Source of the DNA: Xanthoparmelia taractica
Taxonomy: Eukaryota; Ascomycota; Lecanoromycetes; Lecanorales; Parmeliaceae
Assembly (NCBI GenBank): GCA_033085395.1
Contig: MU853207.1
Location: 1 to 57,883 of the forward strand
Direction: 5' to 3'
Length of the DNA stretch: 57,883 nt
In this document: piece after piece, positions 23,301-33,370 of the stretch
Layout of the letters: each line of letters starts with the position of its first letter
How positions within the stretch are numbered: the first letter of the stretch is position 1
Made by a program: the position numbers and the translations under genes
The notes under the pieces: model-generated
What the model was told of the DNA's origin: nothing
Seen by the model: the letters and a program-made list of their open reading frames with translations, nothing else
Databases searched by the model: none

Positions 23301-24218
23301 ATGACCCACCCTCCACCAACCCTCATGACCCTCCCAGTCGAAATCCGCACTCACATATTCTATCTGGCCCTGCTGGACACGCCCGAGATTCGCGATCCTG
23401 ATCCTCCGCACCGATTCTCTCTCGACTTATCCCTCCTATCTACAAGCCGACAAGTCTACTCCGAGACCCGCACGATACCCATCGCTCTCCAATACTTTGG
23501 CAGCCACTACAATCCCAAAGTCAGTTTCTTCTCTTCTCTACGCCTCCGCCCATTCCAGATAGCGTCCTTGAAAACATTGGGCCTCGACCTCAGTCCTAGT
23601 GACCTGACACATTTCTTGGCTCTCGGCTCTGACAACGGCTTTCTTTTCGGTGAACAAGTACTTGACCTTGATCTGCTGATCATATACGCGGACGATTGGA
23701 TTGCGGATGCCTCCCGACGCTGGCGCTATGTTGCTTCTCCAGAAGATGTTCACCATGGTCTCCCAAAGTCTAGTAGGTGGCTGAGGGCATTGTGTGGATT
23801 GAAAGGATGGAAACAGTTGGAGGTCGTTTTCAAAGCCAGGGAATTGGTGACTGAGTATTGGCAACGGGGCAGATTTATGCAGTCCCTGTTTGATGATTTC
23901 AGATCACAATCCGGGAATCTGGACGAAGACTTCACGATTTGGCACGAAAGCCACGATACACCTTACGAGAGGATCACCGTCTTGCGTACAAGAGACCTGG
24001 GGAGATTCAAGCAGCCTCAGTGGTGGAGGGGAGACCTCGGGAGATTAGTGGATGGAAGAGAATGCGTTCTGGGTGAGTCTATAGATACAAATGATGACGA
24101 GGAAGGAAGGGTAGCTTTTCATGTCCAAGAAAGGTGTTGGGGCCCCACCGGAAGGCAGAATCACTGCACGAGATGTTGCACGAGGTGCCAGCCGGATTGT
24201 GGGGGCTATCAAGCCTAG
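23301..24218 (+). CDS. F-box/2EXR-like fungal protein
   Basis: A 305-residue protein starting at ATG 23301; no other start gives a better N-terminus. It opens with LMTLPVEIRTHIFYLAL, an F-box-like/2EXR helix found in large fungal families with few assigned functions, and then has a leucine- and aromatic-rich body (SLLSTSRQVYSETRTIPIAL). The C-terminus is unusual: RCW...HCTRCCTRCQPDC, a cysteine cluster that could bind metal. A 42-bp GTGAGT...TAG segment (24073-24114) could be an in-frame intron without changing the tail. Proteins of this type are often proposed as substrate adaptors, but no partner is visible and the function is unknown. Confidence 0.65.
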   Translation: MTHPPPTLMTLPVEIRTHIFYLALLDTPEIRDPDPPHRFSLDLSLLSTSRQVYSETRTIPIALQYFGSHYNPKVSFFSSLRLRPFQIASLKTLGLDLSPSDLTHFLALGSDNGFLFGEQVLDLDLLIIYADDWIADASRRWRYVASPEDVHHGLPKSSRWLRALCGLKGWKQLEVVFKARELVTEYWQRGRFMQSLFDDFRSQSGNLDEDFTIWHESHDTPYERITVLRTRDLGRFKQPQWWRGDLGRLVDGRECVLGESIDTNDDEEGRVAFHVQERCWGPTGRQNHCTRCCTRCQPDCGGYQA

Positions 24219-25374
24219 CAACAACACGCTCTCCCACTACCCATCTTGCGTTCTTTCACTTCACCGTTCTGCAGATCCTCGATCTGAAAACAGGTACCAC
24301 TTACAACAGTATACGAAGGTTCAGCTCACACTGCGGCGGCGTAGAATGCGACGCCTCACTGCAAGGAGAGGCAATGGGGCACAGACAATTTGGATGGTAA
24401 TATGATTACGGAAGCTGTCGTTATTAGAAGGATCTTAAATCTACCATTCTATATACTTATGGCTTACGCATTGATATTTATCGCCGAGATCGCTTGCTCT
24501 TTCACGTTGGAGCTTCCCATGTTAGGGAAACCCATGGCGAGCACTATTTGGACTGGAAGAAAAGTGTACATGGTATCCTGCCGGAGAAGCTAGAGAGATG
24601 GCAAATTCTCTTATGAGCCACTCCATGAGACCTCGCACCAAGTATACAGCGAAAACCACATCTATATCACTGCAACTCATCTCAACCTATAATCGATCCT
24701 TCAACTTGGCCAACAAGTTGCTCTATTCAGTCCTCGATATATGCTTCGTTCAGTCAGAGTATCGTCACTGCGGCGTCGGCAGGCTCCAAATGACCTTGGG
24801 TATCATTAATGCTAATAAAATGGTTTTCGAATTGTATATCGACGCCAACGAAGCTGGCATACCTTCCTATGGGATATGCGGATATGTCAAGGCATGTCGG
24901 GGGCCTGGAAACATGTCTCATGAGTCTGCTATGCCCCACGAGTGAGCCTCACTATTTGTTCCTAACAAGGAACGTAAATAACATTGCAGTGTTTCTTCAT
25001 GTATAATAGATATTTGCGGATGTCAAAGACAGTTTCCGATTAAATGCTCCTGGACCTTGGACGCTAGTATAAGGCTGACTCATAGAACTAAGGCTGGGCC
25101 AAGAATCGCGATCTTCAGAGGGTTCACTGACAATACCGAAGCTCGGCTCATGGACTGTACGCTGCCTCTCAAGTCCTACTCCACATAATTATGGAGGCAG
25201 GCCCTTTCAGCGAGTGAGATGAGTGATATTCGTGTGGTGCTAACGAACTTCTCTCTGGGCTCAATATTGATTGGGGCTTCGCAAGATTGGCTAAATATTA
25301 TCTCTTCACTGGTAAACATCTGATCAGTATTAATACGAATCCTGGCACACGTCTATCCTCATATTCTCTCCACC
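24219..25374. other. Intergenic, no gene supported
   Basis: 3' flank of the F-box-like gene and promoter of the MFAP1 gene. A 115-codon frame at 24598-24945 has no recognised features. Nothing else stands out. Confidence 0.4.
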
Positions 25375-26883
25375 ATGTCTTCTAAAAAGATGACCGCGAA
25401 TCCTGTCCGGCCGGCGAGATACCGACCTGGCAAGGTAGTCGCAGAGGAGCCATCGTCTGACGAAGAAGATATAAGCGAAGTAGAAGAGGAGCAACCTGCT
25501 CCAACAACCAGGGCGCCAGCCCCGACAGCGTCATCTTTTCCCTCGGATACCACCAAAATCGCCGGTAGTCTTAAGAATGTTGACCTAAATGAGCGAAGAC
25601 GGCAAGCCGCTGCGCAGGAAGCTGCCCGTATTGAAGCTGAAAAGGCTGCGCGAGCCGCTGAAGAAGAGGGTTTTGTGACTGAAGAAAGCGAAGTGGAAGG
25701 TAGCGAGGAGGAGGAGTCGGGATCCGCAGGCAGCAGTGTTAGCGAAAGTGAGGAAAGCAGCAGTGAGGAAGAAGTTCGAAAGGTACTTTTACGGCCTACG
25801 TTTATTAAGAAAAACAAGCGAAAAGACGGCTCTACTGCAATAGATACTAGGACCGAAGAGGATACGTGGGCGGAAGAGCAGGCGAGGCGGAAAGAGAAGG
25901 CGGATGCCATGATCCAGGAGCAGTTAGAGAAAGACGCTGCTGCTCGAGCTGCCGGCAAGAAGGATTGGGATGACGATGAGCTTGAAGATGTCCAGCAGGT
26001 AGACGACACGGATGACCTGGACCCGGAGACTGAGCGAGCTGCATGGAAGTTGAGAGAGCTGAAGCGGGTGAAGAGGGAAAGAGAGGCCATCGAGGTAGCC
26101 GAGAAAGAGCGAGAGGAAATCGAAAGGAGACGCAATCTCAGCAAGGAGGAACGTGATGCAGAGGACAAGGAGTTCATCGAGAAACAGAAAGAAGAACAAG
26201 AAGGTAGAGGCAAGATGGGCTTCATGCAGAAATATTATCACAAAGGCGCCTTCTTCCAGGACGATGCCAAAGCAGAAGGTTTGGACCGACGTGATATCAT
26301 GGGAAGTCGATATCAGGATGATTTGAATCGTGAACTGCTCCCGCAATATATGCAGATAAGGGACATGACAAAGCTAGGAAGGAAGGGCAGGACGAAGTAT
26401 AAGGACTTGAAGAGCGAGGATACTGGGAGATGGGGAAGCTTTGAGGCAAAGGGCACCCGGAAGGCTGATGGGACATTTGATGAGCGATTTATGCCTGATC
26501 AAGGAGCTGGAGGGAAAGGTGGCTCTGGAGCAAATACTACACAGGTTGGAGAGCGGAGACGCGCTCCTGAAGGAGCACCAGAAGGCCCGCGTGGAAATGA
26601 TCAAGGTGGACGCTTGGGCGATGACAGGGGACGGAGAAGCCCACCCAAACGGTCCTACTCACGCTCTCACTCACCACCAAGACGAAGAGATCATTCTTAC
26701 TCGAGGTCGCCACCACGACGAAGAAATCGAGATAGAAGTCGGAGGCGCTCATACTCATACTCAAGGTCACCTCCAACAAGGAGAGATCGATACCGCGATG
26801 AGCCAAGCAGACGAAAGCGGAGTCCTTCTCCATATCGGGACCGCTATGCAAGTGACAAGCGGCGAAGGATAGATGTCTCATAG
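25375..26883 (+). CDS. MFAP1: MFAP1-family spliceosomal protein with RS tail
   Basis: Core spliceosome B-complex component (MFAP1/Spp381 relative). Intronless, 502 aa, starting at ATG 25375. The N-terminus carries MSSKKMTANPVRPARYRPGK, typical of the family, then acidic Ser/Glu-rich blocks, VLLRPTFIKKNKR, and long charged helices. The conserved C-terminal core contains GFMQKYYHKGAFFQDD and ELLPQYMQIRDMTKLGRKGR. After the core comes an arginine/serine-rich extension from about residue 415 (repeated RSYSRS, SPPRRR). Such RS tails mediate splicing-factor contacts. The extension is beyond what I recall for the animal protein, which ends near the core. Confidence in family is high. Confidence 0.93.
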   Translation: MSSKKMTANPVRPARYRPGKVVAEEPSSDEEDISEVEEEQPAPTTRAPAPTASSFPSDTTKIAGSLKNVDLNERRRQAAAQEAARIEAEKAARAAEEEGFVTEESEVEGSEEEESGSAGSSVSESEESSSEEEVRKVLLRPTFIKKNKRKDGSTAIDTRTEEDTWAEEQARRKEKADAMIQEQLEKDAAARAAGKKDWDDDELEDVQQVDDTDDLDPETERAAWKLRELKRVKREREAIEVAEKEREEIERRRNLSKEERDAEDKEFIEKQKEEQEGRGKMGFMQKYYHKGAFFQDDAKAEGLDRRDIMGSRYQDDLNRELLPQYMQIRDMTKLGRKGRTKYKDLKSEDTGRWGSFEAKGTRKADGTFDERFMPDQGAGGKGGSGANTTQVGERRRAPEGAPEGPRGNDQGGRLGDDRGRRSPPKRSYSRSHSPPRRRDHSYSRSPPRRRNRDRSRRRSYSYSRSPPTRRDRYRDEPSRRKRSPSPYRDRYASDKRRRIDVS

Positions 26884-27032
26884 CTCCTCCCTGCTCTTAA
26901 AATCATAACAAAACTCTTACAAACTCCATGCGATGCATATGCTCAACTCTAACGCCACGCTATGCCCATGCAATTCCTCAAACAAGCTTTCGGGCCCTTC
27001 TCCATTTCCCCTCCATCCCTTCTTCGGCTCCG

Positions 27033-27813
27033 CTACTTCGTTCCCTCCCTCTTCACAACGTCCTCATCAAATCTGATCAGGAACACAGTCTTCCCAGGCC
27101 ACATTCCCCCTTCTTCCCCAGCATTGTGCGCACTGACCGCCGCCTTACAGCCGACGCCACAACAAACGCCTTCTATTATCCCTGCAACGTACGCGGCGCA
27201 GTTCAGCTGCGACATCTCCTTCGGGACACTGATGTATTGATTGACCAAAGGTTCGTTGTCGCTGATCATGTATTCGCTATTATTCGTGCTGGAGGATTCA
27301 ATCGAGTCGGCGGACCGGGCAAAAAGGTGCCGCCAAAGAGTGTGAGCGATGAATTGGAGGAGAGGCAGGATGCGAGTGGGTCGCGGCGATGGGTGAGTCG
27401 GGGTCGAGGAACGGAGGAGTAGGAGGGGCAGGAGTCGCTGGCCGAGAGGGTAGCCTGCTTCGTTGAGTCTGTAATGTGAATGAACATTTTTAGCCTTGGC
27501 CGATTTACCATTCTATGTATGCTATGACGAAGGAAACCGTCCGTAAAGCATACCGCCGCTCCAGATCCTGTATCCCCGTCACCCGCTTCTGCGCATACCC
27601 TACCATCTCACCAAACAGGTACGCAAAGCTCGCCCGGCTCAGCTCGGCGGTACGTGTGCGATTGAGGTTCCGGTCGTAGATCGTTTTGCGGTTTGAGGGC
27701 GTGCGGAGTCCAGCATGTTGTTGGGCGGGCTGCTGGGAGAGGCGCTGTTGTTGGAGGGAAGTGGATGAGGCGAGCGTCTTTGGCCCTTGTTGGGCTGGGG
27801 CTGGGGTTGTCAT
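27033..27813 (-). CDS. trs31: TRAPP complex subunit Trs31 (TRAPPC5)
   Basis: Subunit of the TRAPP tethering complex that activates Rab/Ypt1 in ER-Golgi and Golgi traffic. Two exons, 27813-27554 and 27468-27033, with an 85-bp intron, give 231 aa. The fungal N-terminal extension (Gln/Ala-rich) precedes KTIYDRNLNRTRTAELSRAS and FAYLFGEMVGYAQKRVTGIQ. The splice restores DLERRLNEAGYPLGQRLL. The C-terminus has EYMISDNEPLVNQYISVPKE, then CAAYVAGIIEGV and TVFLIRFDEDVV. All parts of the TRAPP Bet3-like fold are present. The start is the ATG at 27813, because the longer reading frame upstream lacks an ATG. Confidence 0.93.
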
Positions 27814-28157
27814 CTTGGGAGGCGCATTTGTGAAGGTGGAAAGCAGAGAGTATGTGTGGCTTTGGAGCTTGAAGTCACATTCAAACAACGCTAGCGTAGC
27901 TACCAGCGAGAAAGCGGTCTTTGCGGAGCTTCTCCGCCTGACCAACGCCTGCCTTTTCGCCTTTGTTGCTACCGATATATTTGAAACGGTATTGATGTGG
28001 ATATGTACTGAAAGCTGCTATAAATCTCATCTCCAGCTTAAGCCGAGATGTTTCCTACTACCCGTGTCCCGGTCTGACTCGGATTCGCACCTTCCATCAC
28101 TGTTTGGAACATCTAGGCACCCCCTCCCTCGTTTCTCTTCTGGCTCTTCACCGCTTC
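27814..28157. promoter_or_regulatory. Divergent promoter, trs31 / ubp16-like gene
   Basis: 344 bp separate two divergent start codons, so both promoters must lie or begin here. No specific binding motif is identified. Confidence 0.5.
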
Positions 28158-30551
28158 ATGATGGACTTTGAAAACGGCTCCCAGGACTCAAGCAATCTGC
28201 AGGATTTGCATCACATTTCACAGTATCCATCAAGAATATCATCTACCACAACAGCATACGGTGTCCTCTTTATGATCTTCATCTATTACGTCCTTCAGTA
28301 CCTTGATTACACCAAACTTCCGTTGTTAGAGCTCGTTTGGAACTCACTGGTCTATCTCACTCCATCACAGATGATTTCGGCTCTGGATAGTGGCTTTAGA
28401 TCAGCCATTGCCCATGATTCGAAAGAGGACGGCACAGGTTTCAACTCGAAGACCCATGCAAGCAAGAGCAACGCCATGAGACGCATTTTTGGTCTGGATG
28501 GTACAGGCATCCTGACTACGCTCCAGCGGACGAGGACAATTTCGAACGTTAGTAGTGTCTTCAAGGCACGACCAAGCAATAGTCTACCAGGTCTAGGCAA
28601 TTGGGATAATTCCTGCTACCAAAATAGCGTCCTCCAGGGCCTAGCTGCTCTAGAGTCTCTGCCTGCTTTCCTACGGTCGAGTACAGCAGGGCCATCAGGG
28701 CCTACCCAGAGAGCTCTTGATGAGACTATTGCCGGATTGAACGATCCAGCCAATAGGGGAAAGACCTTTTGGACCCCTGCGGAATTGAAGAGCATGAGCA
28801 GCTGGCAGCAGCAGGATGCTCAAGAGTACTTTTCGAAAATATCGGATGAGTTGGAGAAGGACACTGCGAAGGCCGCGGAGAGGAGGCCTGGTAGTAATGG
28901 ATTGGAAACCTTGTTACGTGTGAAGCGGAATATGACACGGACGAGTTCGCCAGTGGTGACCTCAGCCCCTCAGACAGGCAGTAATAGTTCTTCTGAAGAC
29001 GCGACACGTGTTGGGCAGCTTCCTGAAGAAGTCGCATCTCTCATAGTACGAAACCCTTTGGAAGGTCTCCTGGCTCAGCGCGTTGGCTGCCAGCAGTGTG
29101 GCTATGTCGAGGGGTTGTCTCTGGTTCCCTTTAACTGTCTTACGGTCCCACTGGGTAGGCAGTGGATGTACGACGTTCGATCGTGCCTTGATGAGTACAC
29201 TGCTTTAGAGCCAATCAACGGAGTCGAATGTGCTAAGTGCACGCTGTTGCAAGCCAAGCAGCAGATGGGGCAGCTACTGTCCAAACTACATCCAGACACA
29301 GGCGAAGGGGACACGGCTCTAGATGAAGCGACAGAAACTTTCCGGCTTTCTTTACGAAAAAGACTAGATGTGATCGCTCAAGCCATAGAGGACGAAAACT
29401 TCTCTGATCAGGTGTTGAAGAACTGTCAGATACCGTCAAACAAGCGTGTCTCAACGACGAAGACGCGGCAAGCAGTCATTGCTCGCAGCCCGAGGTCTCT
29501 GGTTGTCCACGTCAATCGAAGCAATTTTGACGAGCTCACAGGAGTCCAGAGCAAGAATTCGGCAACCGTCAGGTTTCCTCAGCAGCTGGACCTGGCGCCC
29601 TGGTGCCTCGGTCGTGACCCAAGCTTCGACAAAGAAAACGAAGGTGTGGAAACGTGGAATGTTGATCCTTCTAAGTCTATGCTCTTGACTGAAGACTGCA
29701 CTGAGAAACCCGACTCTGGAAATCTGTATGAGCTTCGAGCTGTCATCACACACTACGGACGGCATGAGAACGGTCACTACATTTGCTATAGACAATCTCC
29801 ATACAGCACGAAAACCGATGACAACAAGGATGTTGAAAGCTCTATGCCGTGGTGGCGCCTCAGCGACGAGGATGTGACAGAGGTTGACGAGAGCACGGTT
29901 CTGGCGCAAGGAGGGGTCTTTATGCTTTTCTATGAGCAAGTAGTACCTCTCGCACCGCAAGAAGAGCCAAAGCCCGTTCTCGCAGAGACAACCGCGGAGT
30001 TGCAGGCCACAGCTGAAGAATCTCGTCCCTCAGGATTCTCTCAAGTCATTGATGCATCAGAGATGCCCCTGTTCGATGAGAGCGAATCTGCAAAGCTGGA
30101 GCAAGAAAAGCTAGCTCGTTCATCTACGAGTCCAGCAAACCTTGCCTCCCTACAAGCGCCCCCTGAAGACACAGAAGGTGAGGTCCCTATCATCCAGAAC
30201 GAAGAGCCTGAAGAAACCCCGAAGGTCGAATCAATCGCAATCACCCGTGACCCACCTCAGCCTTTGTCTCAGGGTTCACCAGTGATTCCCTTACCGGCTG
30301 CTTCGGCAGCTAAGCCAAGTTCTCTAGCGTCAGCACAAGAGATGAGAGCAGTTCCACAAGCTGCGTCTCCTGAACGCAAAGGAATTGCAATTGGATCTGC
30401 AGAGCCTACACCTCAAGCTGATACACTCAAGGAGAACCAACCTGTCACTCCTCGGTCTATGCGAACGGCAGGGCCTCGGAGCGGCAGAGGCAGTGGGAGC
30501 AGAGCTGGGAAGGCGATGGGGTCGGTGGCTGGGTTTGTGCAAGCCAACTGA
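28158..30551 (+). CDS. ubp16: Membrane-anchored ubiquitin-specific protease (Ubp16/USP30-like)
   Basis: Deubiquitinase of the USP (C19) family, 797 aa, intronless. The ATG at 28158 is chosen because the frame upstream lacks an ATG. An N-terminal hydrophobic helix (AYGVLFMIFIYYVLQYLDY, about residues 35-54) suggests anchoring; yeast Ubp16 and animal USP30 sit in the mitochondrial outer membrane. The Cys box is GLGNWDNSCYQNSVLQGLAA. A Zn-finger-like region has CQQCGY and ECAKC. The His box is HYGRHENGHYICY, followed by WWRLSDEDVTEVDE and GGVFMLFYEQ. The last ~200 residues are a disordered Glu/Pro/Ser-rich tail. Family is secure; mitochondrial localisation and the one-to-one match to Ubp16 are inferred. 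Confidence 0.9.
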   Translation: MMDFENGSQDSSNLQDLHHISQYPSRISSTTTAYGVLFMIFIYYVLQYLDYTKLPLLELVWNSLVYLTPSQMISALDSGFRSAIAHDSKEDGTGFNSKTHASKSNAMRRIFGLDGTGILTTLQRTRTISNVSSVFKARPSNSLPGLGNWDNSCYQNSVLQGLAALESLPAFLRSSTAGPSGPTQRALDETIAGLNDPANRGKTFWTPAELKSMSSWQQQDAQEYFSKISDELEKDTAKAAERRPGSNGLETLLRVKRNMTRTSSPVVTSAPQTGSNSSSEDATRVGQLPEEVASLIVRNPLEGLLAQRVGCQQCGYVEGLSLVPFNCLTVPLGRQWMYDVRSCLDEYTALEPINGVECAKCTLLQAKQQMGQLLSKLHPDTGEGDTALDEATETFRLSLRKRLDVIAQAIEDENFSDQVLKNCQIPSNKRVSTTKTRQAVIARSPRSLVVHVNRSNFDELTGVQSKNSATVRFPQQLDLAPWCLGRDPSFDKENEGVETWNVDPSKSMLLTEDCTEKPDSGNLYELRAVITHYGRHENGHYICYRQSPYSTKTDDNKDVESSMPWWRLSDEDVTEVDESTVLAQGGVFMLFYEQVVPLAPQEEPKPVLAETTAELQATAEESRPSGFSQVIDASEMPLFDESESAKLEQEKLARSSTSPANLASLQAPPEDTEGEVPIIQNEEPEETPKVESIAITRDPPQPLSQGSPVIPLPAASAAKPSSLASAQEMRAVPQAASPERKGIAIGSAEPTPQADTLKENQPVTPRSMRTAGPRSGRGSGSRAGKAMGSVAGFVQAN

Positions 30552-31084
30552 GCATGGTTCGATGAAATAGAGAAAAGGATTGATTCATAGGTTTAGCGTC
30601 TGCCTTAGCATGCGAAAGTCGTTCGTGGAAGAAATTCTTATGGAACAAACAGACCAGTATTATTATACCCCACAATAGGTATGGGACGGCAAAAGGGTCA
30701 GTCCATCGAAGAATGCTATAAGTTCCGTTCTATAATTCTAGAGCATTCTTGTTTGATCATGCTATCTTGTCCTGCTGTTGGTCCCCTTCGATTCTCTGAT
30801 TCACACGAGATCCCCCATGTATGCTCTTTGTGCTTTGTAGCCCTTGATGCTTTATATACCTTCGGCTTAGTTTCGATCGGATCGCCAATGTTCAGGCTCC
30901 CAGTTCTGATATGTTGTATTACACCAATGAAACCTTGAGCCTGGAAATTACTCGCATCACATTCTTAACCTCCAAATGTCTATTAAGTCGCAAGTGCCAT
31001 AAGATGGTACAGCCACCGCGATGAAGTCAATCAACAATCCTATCAGCCTCGTCGTCTTGTCCTCTATCCACACCCTCTCACTCC
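30552..31084. other. Intergenic, no gene seen
   Basis: Convergent 3' flanks of the ubiquitin protease gene and the broken minus-strand gene. No ORF or RNA gene is recognised. Confidence 0.45.
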
Positions 31085-31690
31085 CTACAATTCGTCACGG
31101 GAAAGGTGGTTGAGTATCCACGGCGCTCTACACAGACAAACCACTCGACTTCCCCAAATGCCTATCAGAAACATCCGCCAACGAGCCCGCCTACAAGAGC
31201 TCCACGAATCAGCGCTCCGTCTCCCCCTCCTAATATCCTCTTCCCAAGAAAAAGGGGGGGGAAAGAAAGAAAGAAAGACATACCTCCCCCCTCATCCCCC
31301 TCACATACGCCCACGCCCCAAACCTCGCCACGACACCATCCATCTTTTTCTCGTCGAGCCTGCACACTTCCTCTCCGGGAACCCCGCACTCGCAGAACCC
31401 GCGCCATTGATGGTCCGTCATTGGCAGGATTATCTTGAAGACGCCCGGGGCGTTGCGGTTGATGCCGATGTATACTTCGTGGTTGCGGGCGCCGGGGTGG
31501 GAGGGGAAGGCGGTGGTGAGGGCGGTGAGGAGGGAGATGGAGGGGGTGGGGGTGGTGTGAGATTTTGGGGGGAGGTTGGACGGGGGATTTGGGGCATGGT
31601 GGTTGTGGGTATGGGTGTAGATATGAGTGTTTTGAGGGGATTGGAAAGAGCGTGGTGTTTAGGGGGGAAGCAAGAGGATAGATGAGGTAC
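31085..31690 (-). pseudogene. Conserved-looking gene with frame conflict at its 5' end
   Basis: On the minus strand a credible protein reads SISLLTALTTAFPSHPGARN, then EVYIGINRNAPGVFKIILPM, DHQWRGFCECGVPGEE and GAWAYVRGMRGE. It then splices over a 46-bp intron (31238-31283, GTATGT donor) into a basic tail containing RARWRMFLIGIWGSRVV and ending at TAG 31085. The frame upstream has no ATG before a TAA and no usable AG acceptor. The only good ATG (in an ACCACCATG context, about 31597) is in another frame and gives a proline-only reading. This suggests an indel in a C-rich stretch, from decay or sequencing error. I do not recognise the family by name. A poly-purine AAGA repeat lies in the intron. 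Confidence 0.5.
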
Positions 31691-32770
31691 TTAGGGAAGC
31701 GGAGGGAGATACATGGATAGTTATACAGAGATGTAAGTGAAACTTTTGTGTCAGACATAGGCATTGTGCTGCTATCAGACGAAGAGTTTCTTCTGTGAGA
31801 CGGACGCCCGAGACACACCCCAGCTCAGTCTCAGAGCTCTGGAGAGAAAAGAAGAAAGAAAGAAAGAGAGGCTGAGACTTTGAGGAAGAGGGAAACATTC
31901 TAGCATGTCTTGAGCGAAGCGTGCAATGAACGGCTTCCTCCATCTGGATGGAGATATGCAGCGAGAGACAGACGTCTTGCGACTTTGGCTGAGTATGTGA
32001 AATTCTGCTTGCTTTCAGGATGGAAGAGATGATTCAAGGTGTCTTGGATAGAATGTGCAAAGGGAGGATGGGATCGTGCTCTTTTATTCTTGGGTGGTCT
32101 GTTGCTTGCTGGTCGTTTCTCGTGACATTATTAAAGTGTCTCTTTTCAGGAACGTATGTCAAATGCAAGATCAAGATATTTCCTCTTACTGATGTGGTTT
32201 GCCCCCCCTCCCCCCATATTCCACTCGTTTTTAACTCATTAATTGAAACACCCTTCGTTCAAGCCTGCCAAAGACATGCCTATACGATTCGCACCCTTCA
32301 TGTTTCGCATATCCTGCAAGCGCTCCTCTCACCCTCTGCTTGCACTAAATCTTCACCTTTGAAGCTGCTGTCCTTGATCTAAAACAAACCTCTCCAAGCG
32401 CCGTCCATCTGCTTGCTATCTTAACCCCACTCACGCGGGGTGTTTTACCCCGAGAGTGGGGGCGATCGAACGATTGAGGGACTTTCGGATGCTTCTTTTG
32501 TGGGCGGCAAGCGCGAGGTAGATCACGGTTTCTTTTGCAGCGAACCGGCGCGTTGCGCTGGAAGTACATATTACTGCCGCCACACGGCCAAGGTCGGTTT
32601 TTCTTTAGAATCAGGGACCCTGATCTGCCGTATATCCCCGAGAGATCATACTGATACAAGAATATGCGCGCAGGATGCCGGTTGTTTGCGCTGGCTTCAG
32701 ATTATAGAAAAGGAAATGCCTGTTCTGTGGCAGAAAGTGGGATACGGCCTGGGCCTCGAGGTGATCGAAG
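31691..32770. other. Intergenic with strong nested hairpin
   Basis: No gene is supported. Contains AAGA-type repeats near 31849-31869 and the hairpin at 32425-32461, listed separately. The frame at 32440-32901 overlaps the next gene out of frame and is not credible. Confidence 0.4.
32425..32461. repeat. Nested inverted repeat (hairpin)
   Basis: An outer 8-bp perfect stem, CCCCACTC/GAGTGGGG, encloses an inner 6-bp stem, CGGGGT/ACCCCG, with a GTTTT loop. There is a 3-nt bulge on one side and 1 nt on the other. The structure is seen directly in the sequence; its function is unknown. Confidence 0.8.
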
Positions 32771-33370
32771 ATGTACGCCTGGTGGATGTCGCGTGGATTC
32801 ATACCCTTAATCATCTTCGTCTTCATCGCAGTCATAGTATCACCCTCAGCGGTTCCCATTTTGGAAGAGGATATATCCGCAAACCCCTCTCCAGCCTCTG
32901 ATCCATCCACCAAACATCTCTCCACAACCCCTCTCATCCCTCGAACCCCCATCATGCACCACATCCCCGCTGGCGCGCACGTAACCGTCGCCCACGGCTG
33001 GATCATCACACGTCGCGCCATCACCTCCATCATCCCCGTGCAAACCATGGCCTCGGTCCTCGAGTCCTTCTTCGTAGAAGCCCTCCAGCGACTGGCCATG
33101 AGCGGACTGCAAAACAGACCGCACCCGGGCGACACCTTTGGACTGTCTATCGGGGCCGTCAATCTGGCGCTCAGGGCCGTGAACCCCGCTAATTACCTGA
33201 CGTGGGAGGTGTGCGAGATCATCGTGGCCCAGTTGCTGAATGATGCGCAGATGGGCTTCCCAGGCCAGTTTAGGAGCACGTGGTATCATCCAGCGTCGGG
33301 GACTTTGTTGTATGTTGGTGTGGGGGTGTTGCAGAGGGTTGTGGCGGGGCCGGAGGGTGAGAGGACTTGA
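32771..33370 (+). CDS. Small secreted or membrane-anchored protein, unknown function
   Basis: A 199-residue intronless protein from ATG 32771. The first ~28 residues contain a hydrophobic segment (GFIPLIIFVFIAVIVSPSAV) that would act as signal peptide or anchor. A Ser/Pro-rich spacer follows, then a compact domain with HVTVAHGWIITRRAITSIIP, VLESFFVEALQRL and YLTWEVCEIIVAQLLNDAQM. It ends just after GVGVLQRVVAGPEGE. There is one cysteine in the mature part, so it is not a typical Cys-rich effector. Similar plans occur in uncharacterised secreted proteins of ascomycetes; no function can be assigned. G+C is high and codon use looks normal. Confidence 0.65.
   Translation: MYAWWMSRGFIPLIIFVFIAVIVSPSAVPILEEDISANPSPASDPSTKHLSTTPLIPRTPIMHHIPAGAHVTVAHGWIITRRAITSIIPVQTMASVLESFFVEALQRLAMSGLQNRPHPGDTFGLSIGAVNLALRAVNPANYLTWEVCEIIVAQLLNDAQMGFPGQFRSTWYHPASGTLLYVGVGVLQRVVAGPEGERT

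Noticed and set aside
25359..26225. Serine-rich 288-codon frame antisense to MFAP1
   Set aside because: It is the reverse reading of the acidic Glu/Lys-rich MFAP1 coding region; such antisense frames arise from codon bias.
31110..31685. Gly-rich plus-strand frame
   Set aside because: Opposite strand of a C-rich stretch; the minus strand carries the plausible protein segments and a good intron.
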